DNA from: Planctomycetota bacterium
GTDB taxonomy: Bacteria; Planctomycetota; Planctomycetia; Pirellulales; S012-138
Assembly (NCBI GenBank): GCA_026982835.1
Contig: JALSGI010000054.1
Span: forward strand, 1 to 6,489
Direction: 5' to 3'
Length of the DNA stretch: 6,489 bases
Positions 1 to 5,691 of this stretch are shown here, piece after piece. The translations under genes and the position numbers were made by a program. Each line of letters opens with the position of its first letter. The stretch's first letter is position 1. The notes beneath the pieces were generated by a model. The model was not told the DNA's origin. It saw nothing but the letters and a program-made list of their open reading frames with translations, and ran no database searches.

Positions 1-716
1 TCCCGCTACACGGCCAGGCTGCCCCGGTCCCTGATCGTGTAGCGGGAGCCCCCCTGGAGGAACCCCCCTTCCAGGTGCTGCTGCTTGCCACCACGCGTCC
101 TCGGCCCTTGCGTCCCGAGCCGGCGGCGTTCCATCTCACCTTGGAAGAATACCAGCGGCTGCTGTTGATGGCCGTAATGGAAGTACTCCGCTGGCCCCAG
201 GCCCGGCTGACGATCAAGCTCCACCCCCGCGACAGCGACGTTCAGTGGTACCGGCAATTCGTTCCCGAGAGTGAACGCCACCGTGTGCGGATCGAACGCC
301 GCCGCACGCTCTGGCAACTTTTGCCCGAGCACCATCTGGTGCTACACATCGCCTCCGGTGCCGGGGTCGAAGCGGCCCTGGCCGGCTGGCCCGTGGTGGA
401 GCTGTTGCCTCAAGGCGGCAACGAGTTGCTTCCGGCCAGGCGTTGGGGGATGTTGGGCACGGCCCGTTCCCTCGATCAGCTCCACCAGCAGCTCCAACGC
501 TGGTTGAAAAAGTCCCCCCAGGGTCCCTTCGCCGAGCGGGAGCAAGTGATGGCCAACTTCTCCGCTGCGGCGGCTCCCCGCGTGGTGGAGGTAGCCTTGC
601 AATTGGCCTCCGGAGGAGCTGCTCCCTCGGGCATCCCAAGTGGCCAGCCACAGCAGCTTCCCCAGCCGTCCCGTCGCTCCCGCCGGGCCACCGCGGCCCA
701 GGAGGTCGCCCGGTGA
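1..716 (+). CDS. GT-B-like glycosyltransferase / capsule-synthesis-like protein, C-terminal part (5' end outside window)
   Basis: The reading frame is open from the left edge (first full codon at base 3) to a TGA at 714-716, giving 237 visible residues. A GTG at 75 is a possible start, but the sequence there (QVLLLATTRP) reads like the first strand of a C-terminal Rossmann domain, so the gene almost certainly begins upstream. Two segments point to GT-B-fold surface-carbohydrate enzymes: IKLHPRD at 213-233, and SGAGVEAALAGWPV at 354-395, which resembles the nucleotide-sugar-binding region where a conserved Ser and Glu sit before a Gly-x-Pro-Val strand. The last 35-40 residues are rich in Pro, Gln, Ser and Arg and look disordered. 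The next gene, a flippase, overlaps it by 4 nt, which fits a polysaccharide operon. The family class is inferred; the donor sugar and acceptor cannot be told. It could also be a capsule export or Kdo-transferase-like protein. Confidence 0.7.
   Translation, partial: PLHGQAAPVPDRVAGAPLEEPPFQVLLLATTRPRPLRPEPAAFHLTLEEYQRLLLMAVMEVLRWPQARLTIKLHPRDSDVQWYRQFVPESERHRVRIERRRTLWQLLPEHHLVLHIASGAGVEAALAGWPVVELLPQGGNELLPARRWGMLGTARSLDQLHQQLQRWLKKSPQGPFAEREQVMANFSAAAAPRVVEVALQLASGGAAPSGIPSGQPQQLPQPSRRSRRATAAQEVAR
700..706 (+). promoter_or_regulatory. Shine-Dalgarno site fixing the GTG start of the flippase
   Basis: AGGAGGT lies inside the end of the preceding gene, 6 nt before the GTG at 713. This supports a translationally coupled start at 713 rather than the much earlier in-frame ATG at 443, which would overlap the upstream gene by about 270 bp. 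Confidence 0.75.
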
Positions 717-2200
717 GCAGTAGTTTCCTCCCCCTGGCCCGCTGGCGAGTGAAAGCCGCCCCGGGCACGCTGCTTCGGCAATGGGCTCAGGTGGGCTCCA
801 GCACTTTGCTGGGGCAGGCCCTGGGGGTGATAAGTGCGCTTGCAATCCGCATGCTAGTCTCTCCGGCTGCCATGGGCATCTGGCAAGCCTGCCGCCTGGT
901 GCTCAGCTATTCCAACTACGCTTCGCTGGGAGTGACCAAGGCCGCCGCCCGGGAATGGGCCGTGGCCACCGGGTCCGGCCGCTTCGCCTCGGCTCGACAG
1001 GCAGCCAATGTGGCCTGGTCCTTCGCCTTGGGAGCCGCTCTGGCGGTAAGCGCCGGAGTGCTGGTGCTTGCCTGGCGAAAGCACTCTGGCGGCGGTCCCT
1101 GGGCTGCCACCTGGGGGCTGGCCCTGCTGGTGGTGGGGCTGAGCGTGCCGCTTCAGCGGTGGGTGACGTTTCGCGTGGGGTTGCTTCGGGCCACGCAGCA
1201 GTTTCACCGGACGGCTGCCCTGGGGGTGCTGGAGGCCCTCTGGCACCTGGCCCTGGGCGCCCTGGGAGCGTGGCTGGGCGGGGCGGTGGGGCTTTGCCTG
1301 GCCGGGGCCGCCGGGCTTGTCTGTTCGGCCTGGTTCCTGCACCGCTGGAGTGCTCCCCGGCCCAAGCTGGCCTGGGATGCGGCCATCGCCGGCCGGCTGC
1401 TTCGCACCGGCGTGCCGCTGGTGCTGGGCGGCACGGCGTTTTCGCTGTTCCGCTCGCTGGATAAGCTCATGCTGCTGTTCTACCTGCCCCAGGGAGAGTT
1501 TGCCTTGGGCTGCTACAGCGCGGCCCTGCTGGCCCAAGGGCAACTGTTCGGACTGGGCAACACGCTGGCCGGGGTGCTGGGCCCACGGCTGGCCCGGCGC
1601 TTGGGCCAAAGCGGCTCACCGGCCCAGGTGGCCGCCGCCGCACTGCAAACCACCCGGGCCCTGGCGGTGCTGCTTGGCGGGCCTGCCGCCGCGGGAGTGC
1701 TTTTGGGCCCCTGGGTGTTGGGGTTGCTGCTGCCTGCCTACGCCCCGGGCCTGGTGGCCCTGCCCCCTTTGGCCGCCGGGGCCTTGGCCCTGGTGCTGGC
1801 CCTGCCGGCCCAACATGCCCTGGTGGCCCTGGACCGCCCCCGGCGGTTGCTGGCCGTGGTACTTGCGGCTTGCGTGGCAGTGGCCTTGGGCAATCACGGG
1901 GTGCTGCGGGCCGGGTACGCTCTGGCCGGAGTGGGCTGGATTACCTGCGCAGTGAACTGGGCGTTTCTGCTCGCCCTGACCAGCACCGCCTTTGCCTCGG
2001 CCATCGGGTGGAAGAAGCTACTGCGGCAATGGCTTCACCTGGCCTGGTCGGTCGTTCCACTGGGAGCGGCCCTGCTGGTACCTGGGCAGGATGTTTACGT
2101 TTTGCTGCTGGGGCTCCTCGGCGTGTTGTTGCTGTGGATCGGTGTACTCTACCTGCACCGGCGGCAGTTGCACGAGGTGCTTTTGACCCGGGAGAGCTAA
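713..2200 (+). CDS. Wzx/MATE-type polysaccharide flippase (oligosaccharide translocase)
   Basis: A 495-residue, very hydrophobic inner-membrane protein, within the usual length of Wzx/RfbX-type flippases, which move lipid-linked oligosaccharides across the cytoplasmic membrane. About 12-14 membrane segments can be drawn. The N-terminal half contains helices near 27-47, 99-120, 130-146 and 170-208. The second half opens near residue 230 with the typical Gly-x-Pro segment, followed by SLFRSLDKLML (244-254) and a Gly-Cys-Tyr-Ser-Ala stretch (266-270); this resembles the start of helix 7 in Wzx/MATE proteins, where a charged Asp lies within the membrane region. The last helix is near 460-481, followed by a short basic tail. 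The GTG start at 713 overlaps the upstream TGA (GTGA) and has a strong AGGAGGT. It lies between a glycosyltransferase-like gene and a CDP-alcohol phosphatidyltransferase, so export of a surface glycan or glycolipid is likely. The substrate is unknown; a lipopolysaccharide O-antigen, exopolysaccharide or teichoic-type flippase are all possible. Confidence 0.8.
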   Translation: MSSSFLPLARWRVKAAPGTLLRQWAQVGSSTLLGQALGVISALAIRMLVSPAAMGIWQACRLVLSYSNYASLGVTKAAAREWAVATGSGRFASARQAANVAWSFALGAALAVSAGVLVLAWRKHSGGGPWAATWGLALLVVGLSVPLQRWVTFRVGLLRATQQFHRTAALGVLEALWHLALGALGAWLGGAVGLCLAGAAGLVCSAWFLHRWSAPRPKLAWDAAIAGRLLRTGVPLVLGGTAFSLFRSLDKLMLLFYLPQGEFALGCYSAALLAQGQLFGLGNTLAGVLGPRLARRLGQSGSPAQVAAAALQTTRALAVLLGGPAAAGVLLGPWVLGLLLPAYAPGLVALPPLAAGALALVLALPAQHALVALDRPRRLLAVVLAACVAVALGNHGVLRAGYALAGVGWITCAVNWAFLLALTSTAFASAIGWKKLLRQWLHLAWSVVPLGAALLVPGQDVYVLLLGLLGVLLLWIGVLYLHRRQLHEVLLTRES

Positions 2201-2204
2201 TGCG

Positions 2205-3194
2205 ATGATTTCCGCTTCCACTTCCGGCGCCAACCCCGGCAAACGCCCCCCCTGGGCGGAGCTGACCCGGCGGTGCCAGAAGCCGGACCATCGCCGCGTG
2301 GGCAACTGGATGGCCCGGCGCGTGGTGCGCCCCGCGGCCCAGGCCATCACCTGGTTGCTGGCCCCCTGGCCGGTGTCGCCGGACCTGGTGACGCTTTTGG
2401 CCTGGGGCGTGTTGCTCGGGGCTGCGGTGGCCCTGGGGCAGGGCACGCCCGGTGGGCTTTTGGCCGGGGCGGGCTTGCTGCAACTGTGGTATCTGCTGGA
2501 TCACGTCGATGGCCAGCTGGCCCGACTCCAACGCCGCGAAACCCTCCAAGGCACACTGCTGGACTACCTGATGCACCACAGCTTCTGGTTCTTTGTCCCC
2601 CTGGGACTTGGCTGGGGGGTGTTCCAGGCCACGGGGGGCTCCGGGTGGCTTTTGGCCGCAGCGGCCTGGGCCTGGGGAGCGTGGCTGCTCCACGGGGTGC
2701 ACGATGCCCGATACAAAGCGTTCTTCAAGCGGCTCAAACGCACCCGAGGGCCGGTGCAACTGCGCCGGCAGACTCCCGGGCCACAGTCCCCGGGCCGCTG
2801 GCCTGCCACCTGGGCGGCTCGCCTTCGCTACCTGGGTCGCAAGGTGAGCGAAACCCACGTGGTGATGAATCTTCTTTTGCTTTTGGCCTTGGGATGCTGG
2901 GGGTGGGGCTCCCGGCAGCTTTATCCGCTTCAGCTCTATCTGGGGGCGATGGGGCTTTGGGCCCCGGCGGCGGCCTGCGCCCTGCTTTGGCGCGAAGTGC
3001 GCCTGCGGCGGGCCGAAGCGGAGTTCGCCCGATGGTTCACCCCGGCCCCGGGCCACCGCTGGCACTACGAGCCGGGCCGGTGGCTCGTCTTGCCTGGAAA
3101 GCTGGCCGCGGAGCAAGCCGCCTCACCGGCGGAGCACGCCACCGGAGAACCTGCCGCTGAGGAAAAACACTCCCCGGCAATCTCTCCCCGGTGA
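2205..3194 (+). CDS. CDP-alcohol phosphatidyltransferase family membrane protein with a D-to-H change in the motif
   Basis: A 329-residue integral membrane protein. Enzymes of this family move a phospho-alcohol or phosphatidyl group from a CDP-linked donor to an alcohol acceptor, using a motif D-x2-D-G-x2-A-R-x8-G-x3-D-x3-D that holds two metal ions. Here the motif runs from D99 through D102-G103, A106-R107, G116 and D120, but the last position is H124 instead of Asp. The preceding helix has SPDLVT (58-63), matching the family's usual Ser/Thr-Pro-Asn-x-x-Thr. Membrane segments are near 47-78, 83-98, 126-163, 219-235 and 243-262. A basic loop at about 165-215 probably faces the cytoplasm. The tail after about residue 300 is Ala/Pro/Glu-rich and disordered. 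ATG at 2205 is preceded by GGGAG and follows the flippase stop by 4 nt; an ATG at 2200 stops after two codons. The context suggests attaching a phospho-alcohol to a lipid or glycan, not housekeeping phospholipid synthesis, but the substrate is unknown. Confidence 0.8.
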   Translation: MISASTSGANPGKRPPWAELTRRCQKPDHRRVGNWMARRVVRPAAQAITWLLAPWPVSPDLVTLLAWGVLLGAAVALGQGTPGGLLAGAGLLQLWYLLDHVDGQLARLQRRETLQGTLLDYLMHHSFWFFVPLGLGWGVFQATGGSGWLLAAAAWAWGAWLLHGVHDARYKAFFKRLKRTRGPVQLRRQTPGPQSPGRWPATWAARLRYLGRKVSETHVVMNLLLLLALGCWGWGSRQLYPLQLYLGAMGLWAPAAACALLWREVRLRRAEAEFARWFTPAPGHRWHYEPGRWLVLPGKLAAEQAASPAEHATGEPAAEEKHSPAISPR

Positions 3195-3248
3195 AGTGAT
3201 CCCCGGAAATCAATATTCTCCCCCCGGCGGCGAACATCCCCCAGGCAC

Positions 3249-3283
3249 TCCCGCGGTGCCACGACGCAGCGGGAAAAGTTTTT
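3249..3283 (+). terminator. Weak terminator-like hairpin after the polysaccharide genes
   Basis: TCCCGC (3249-3254) pairs with GCGGGA (3269-3274) around a 14-nt loop. A run of five T follows at 3279-3283, separated from the stem by four bases. The stem is short and the loop long, so this is a weak candidate, but it is placed sensibly 55 bp after the end of the phosphatidyltransferase gene and before a candidate promoter. Confidence 0.28.
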
Positions 3284-3295
3284 CTCGCCGGTTGC

Positions 3296-3324
3296 TCAAC
3301 ACGGCGCGGGAAAACCGCTAAGAT
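3296..3324 (+). promoter_or_regulatory. Candidate sigma-70-type promoter for the 169-residue gene
   Basis: TCAACA (3296-3301) and TAAGAT (3319-3324) each match four of six consensus positions and are exactly 17 bp apart. The predicted start of transcription would give a leader of about 50 nt before the ATG at 3381. A 6-bp inverted repeat, GGCGCG (3303-3308) and CGCGCC (3329-3334), flanks the -10 box and could be an operator, though this may be chance in GC-rich DNA. Confidence 0.38.
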
Positions 3325-3380
3325 GAAACGCGCCTTGCTAGGGGCGTTTGGCACCAATCACATCCATCGGAGGGGAACCG

Positions 3381-3890
3381 ATGCCCGAGCCACGCGACCA
3401 TTTCCAGCAGCGCGGCTGGATCGAGACCATTTTGCGCTACATTCCCGGCTTCCGAGGCTACCTGGAAAAAGAATACCGCCGCGACGCGGATCGCCTGTAC
3501 CGGGAATACCTGGCCGAGCAACTGCGTCACGCCCGCTCCGCACTGGACCGCCTGGGACGCGACCTGGTCCAAAAGGCCCAACTGGACCTGCTGCCGGTGC
3601 TGGAGCGCATCGCCGGCCGCATCGACCACCTGCGTAGTCGCATCGACGGGGCGGTGCGCGGCTACAGCGGCTTTTTCGACCTGGTGCAAATCACCGAAGA
3701 AACCCTCGATCGTGTTTATGCCCATGACGGGGCGCTGGTGAACCTGTGCTACGACCTGGCCCAACAGGCCAAGGCCCTGCAAGCGGGAGCCGAAGACTTG
3801 TCGGCCCAACTGGATCGCATCGCCGCCCGGGTCGATGAGCTGCACGAGCAGTGGGACGGCCGCGACCATATTTTGCAAGGGTTGGTATAA
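3381..3890 (+). CDS. Unrecognised 169-residue helical protein, possible partner of the downstream SPFH protein
   Basis: No enzyme family is recognised. The protein is soluble, with no signal peptide and no membrane segment, and reads as almost entirely alpha-helical with many Arg, Asp, Glu, Leu and Gln. Near the N-terminus is a compact segment IPGFRGYLEKEYRRDADRLY (21-40); this Pro-Gly-x-x-Gly-Tyr-x-Glu-Lys-Glu-x-Arg-Arg pattern looks like the kind of signature that would be conserved. Residues about 40-90 and 120-160 have heptad-like spacing suited to coiled coils or a helical bundle. The ATG at 3381 is chosen because GGAGG (3369-3373) lies 7 nt before it; a TTG at 3348 in the same frame has no comparable site. 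The stop codon lies inside a possible extended -10 element (TGGTATAAT). The next gene, 361 bp on and on the same strand, is an SPFH protein, so a shared membrane-associated role is possible; this is inferred from position only. Confidence 0.8.
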   Translation: MPEPRDHFQQRGWIETILRYIPGFRGYLEKEYRRDADRLYREYLAEQLRHARSALDRLGRDLVQKAQLDLLPVLERIAGRIDHLRSRIDGAVRGYSGFFDLVQITEETLDRVYAHDGALVNLCYDLAQQAKALQAGAEDLSAQLDRIAARVDELHEQWDGRDHILQGLV

Positions 3891-3891
3891 T
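3883..3891 (+). promoter_or_regulatory. Candidate extended -10 promoter element overlapping a stop codon
   Basis: TGGTATAAT is a perfect extended -10 sequence (TGn plus TATAAT). It includes the TAA stop of the 169-residue gene. No good -35 box lies 17 bp upstream, which extended -10 promoters can do without. If used, it would start a transcript near 3898 that carries the whole palindrome cluster as a leader of about 350 nt in front of the SPFH gene. Confidence 0.35.
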
Positions 3892-4050
3892 GCGGCCTGC
3901 GGCGTGCGCTGCCGCGTCGGAGCTTCCGCTCCAGGCAGGAGCGAAACATGTTTACCAGAAACAACGTGCATGGTGAAACCGCGGCTCGCCAGGAGGCTCG
4001 CCCTCCCGGGGCTTCCGCTCCAACGCAAGAACAAACGCCAAACAAACAAC

Positions 4051-4076
4051 GGCGAGCCGGGGGCGTAAGCCCCCGG
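4051..4076 (-). repeat. REP-like hairpin with GGCGAGCC tag (inverted unit)
   Basis: CCGGGGGC (4057-4064) and GCCCCCGG (4069-4076) form a perfect 8-bp stem with a GTAA loop. The tag GGCGAGCC at 4051-4058 overlaps its left arm. Read on the minus strand the order is hairpin then GGCTCGCC, the same order as in the unit at 4116-4141, so the two are inverted relative to each other. Confidence 0.6.
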
Positions 4077-4115
4077 AGGCGGCCAGAGAACACACGTTTG
4101 ATTTGACGATCCACT

Positions 4116-4141
4116 CCGCAAGCTCACGCTTGCGGCTCGCC
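4116..4141 (+). repeat. REP-like hairpin with GGCTCGCC tag
   Basis: CCGCAAGC (4116-4123) and GCTTGCGG (4128-4135) form a perfect 8-bp stem with a TCAC loop. The tag GGCTCGCC (4134-4141) follows and overlaps the right arm. ACGTTTG (4094-4100) on the left and CAAACGT (4152-4158) on the right form an outer 7-bp inverted repeat around the unit. Confidence 0.6.
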
Positions 4142-4239
4142 AAAACAAGAACAAACGTCACTGCACACGAACCGGCAAACCGCCGACAGAGCTCGGCACC
4201 AGGAGACCACCCACCACAACGCCGACAACGCCACCACAC

Positions 4240-4245
4240 AGGAGG
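4240..4245 (+). promoter_or_regulatory. Strong Shine-Dalgarno site of the SPFH gene
   Basis: AGGAGG lies 6 nt before the ATG at 4252 and fixes the start. It ends a leader in which no T occurs from 4194 to 4252 and which carries short repeats, ACAACGCC (4216-4223, 4225-4232) and CCACCACA (4211-4218, 4231-4238). Such a C/A-rich leader would have little secondary structure. Confidence 0.75.
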
Positions 4246-4251
4246 ACCAAA

Positions 4252-5691
4252 ATGGGCATCCGCTTGGAAGTGATCCAGTTTTTCGACGAGACCGGGCAGT
4301 CGCTCGTGCACCGCATCCCCCCCGAGGGATCGGCTGACATCAAGTACGGTGCCCAGCTCATCGTGCAGGAGAACCAGGAGGCGGTCTTTTTCCGCGACGG
4401 CAAGGCGATGGACCGCTTCGGCCCGGGCCGCTACACGCTCACCACGGCCAACGTGCCCATCCTCACCCGGCTGCTGACTATCCCCTGGGAACGCTCCCCG
4501 TTTCAGGCCCAGGTGTATTTCATCGCCAAGCACCTGTTCGTGGACCAGCGTTGGGGCACGCGGCAGCCGATCCCCTTGCGCGACCCGGACTTCGGCATTG
4601 TGCGGCTGCGGGCCTTTGGGAAGTATTCCTTCCGCGTGATCGATTCGGCCGTACTGCTCAACACGCTGGTGGGCACGCAGGGCAAGTACACCACCGAGCA
4701 GATCACCGACTACCTGAAAGACCTCATCGTCTCCCGCATGGCCGACCTGCTGGGCACGCTGGGCATCGGCGTGCTGGACCTGGCGGCCAAGTACGACGAG
4801 ATCGCCGCGGGCACGCGAGCCAAGGTGGCCGAGGAGTTCAACAAGTACGGGCTGGAGCTGGCCGACTTCTTTATCAACGCCATCACTCCGCCCGAAGAAG
4901 TGCAAAAGGCCATCGACCAGCGGGCCGCGATGGGCGCCGTGGGCAACCTGAACCAGTACATGCAGTACCAGGTGGCCAACTCCATGCACCAACTGGCCCA
5001 AAGCGGCGGCGGCGAGGGGGGAGCGATGGGCATGGGCCTGGGGGCCGGCTTTGGCATGATGATGCCGCAGATGATCCAGCAAGCCATGCGGCAAGGGCAG
5101 GCCCCGGCAGGGCCTCCCCAGGGAGGCGGCTCGCCCCCGGCCCAAGGCCCCGCAGGCGGCGGCAGCTCTCCGGCTCCGGCAGCTCCCGTGCCGGTCGCTC
5201 CCGCAGCAGGAGCTACCGGTGGCCCCAGCTTCGACGACCTGGCTCCGGCGGGTTCGCCCCAAGCCACCACGGCCCAGGCCGCAGACCCCAAGCAACTGGT
5301 CAAGCAGGTCATCACCGCGGCCGGCTACAGCTTGCAGGAGGACAAGCCCGAGCAGTGGCGCGTGACCGTGCCGGTGGGCTCCACGCGCAAGCAGGTAGTC
5401 TATGTGCTGTTTGATCGCAAGGACGCCGAAGGGGACCCGCTGGTGAGTTTCCTCTCCTACTGCGGTCCGGCCACCCAACGCAACGCCATGCAGTTGCTGC
5501 GCTACAACACGCGCCTGGCCCACGGAGCGTTTGCCGTGGTCAAGGCCGGCGGTACGGAGATGGTGGCCCTGGTGGCCAACCTGCTGGCCTCGGCCCTGGA
5601 TCCGCTGGAGGTGAGCCGCACCTTGAGCGCCGTGGCCTGGCAGGCCGACCGCGTGGAACAAAAGCTCACCGGCGGCGACGACCGCTACTAG
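4252..5691 (+). CDS. Soluble SPFH (YdjI-like) protein with a C-terminal YbjN / secretion-chaperone-like domain
   Basis: A 479-residue protein. Residues about 25-225 form an SPFH/Band-7 domain of the YdjI type: KYGAQLIVQENQEAVFFRDG (31-50), the FGPGRYTL turn (56-63), and helical YDEIAAGTRAKVAEEFNKYG (181-200) leading to LELADFFINAITPPEEV (201-217). There is no N-terminal membrane helix or signal peptide, unlike stomatins or flotillins, so it should be cytosolic or peripheral. Residues 251-280 are Gly/Met-rich, and 281-340 form a Pro/Ala/Gly linker. YdjI-type proteins often end in a zinc ribbon, but this protein has only one Cys (C404). Instead, residues about 345-475 form a separate alpha/beta domain with LLRYNTRLAHGAFAVV (415-430) and a terminal helix containing AWQADRVEQKL (462-472). 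That pattern resembles YbjN / type III secretion chaperone-like domains. In Bacillus, ydjI lies with pspA in a membrane-stress operon; a comparable scaffold role here is inferred. The SPFH call is firm, the C-terminal assignment moderate. Confidence 0.85.
   Translation: MGIRLEVIQFFDETGQSLVHRIPPEGSADIKYGAQLIVQENQEAVFFRDGKAMDRFGPGRYTLTTANVPILTRLLTIPWERSPFQAQVYFIAKHLFVDQRWGTRQPIPLRDPDFGIVRLRAFGKYSFRVIDSAVLLNTLVGTQGKYTTEQITDYLKDLIVSRMADLLGTLGIGVLDLAAKYDEIAAGTRAKVAEEFNKYGLELADFFINAITPPEEVQKAIDQRAAMGAVGNLNQYMQYQVANSMHQLAQSGGGEGGAMGMGLGAGFGMMMPQMIQQAMRQGQAPAGPPQGGGSPPAQGPAGGGSSPAPAAPVPVAPAAGATGGPSFDDLAPAGSPQATTAQAADPKQLVKQVITAAGYSLQEDKPEQWRVTVPVGSTRKQVVYVLFDRKDAEGDPLVSFLSYCGPATQRNAMQLLRYNTRLAHGAFAVVKAGGTEMVALVANLLASALDPLEVSRTLSAVAWQADRVEQKLTGGDDRY

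Larger units (their letters stand above)
4026..4157 (+). repeat. 12-bp direct repeat flanking the paired hairpins
   Basis: CAAGAACAAACG occurs at 4026-4037 and again at 4146-4157, exactly 120 bp apart. Each copy comes 4-5 bases after a motif of the palindrome cluster (a GCTTCCGCTCC unit and a GGCTCGCC unit). It may be the outer conserved part of each repeat unit. Confidence 0.55.
3899..4160. repeat. Cluster of REP-like palindromes filling the gap before the SPFH gene
   Basis: The 361-bp gap between 3891 and 4251 has no convincing gene. Most of it is short hairpins: GCGGC/GCCGC (3899-3903 with 3911-3915), GGAGC/GCTCC (3919-3932), GGAGG/CCTCC (3992-4006), and two perfect 8-bp stems described separately. 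The 8-mer GGCTCGCC occurs at 3983-3990, 3995-4002 and 4134-4141, and its reverse complement GGCGAGCC at 4051-4058. A 14-mer, GG(A/G)GCTTCCGCTCC, occurs at 3919-3932 and 4008-4021. Units in both orientations, each a hairpin next to the same short tag, resemble repetitive extragenic palindromes, which are usually spread by a RAYT-type transposase acting from elsewhere. No such transposase is present here. Confidence 0.65.

Noticed and set aside
75..77. GTG at 75 as the start of the first gene
   Set aside because: The frame is open further upstream to the window edge, no well-spaced ribosome site precedes the GTG, and the visible part looks like only the C-terminal half of a GT-B protein.
443..712. 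N-terminal extension of the flippase to an ATG at 443
   Set aside because: It would overlap the upstream gene by about 270 bp in another frame, its residues are low-complexity Pro/Gly/Arg, and a strong AGGAGGT sits before the GTG at 713.
1941..3116. Minus-strand open frame of 391 codons opposite the phosphatidyltransferase gene
   Set aside because: The translation is Pro/Arg/Gln/Gly-rich without recognisable domains, while the plus strand carries a clear family motif and membrane helices.
3348..3380. TTG at 3348 as the start of the 169-residue gene
   Set aside because: ATG at 3381 has GGAGG at proper spacing, while the TTG has no ribosome site and adds 11 residues translated from what looks like leader sequence.
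3835..4068. Small plus-strand open frame of 77 codons across the gap before the SPFH gene
   Set aside because: It starts inside the previous gene in another frame, runs through the palindromes and has no ribosome site or recognisable protein character.
3899..4160. CRISPR array
   Set aside because: The repeats are short, differ in stem sequence, occur in both orientations and are irregularly spaced, with no spacers of constant length and no cas genes in the window.
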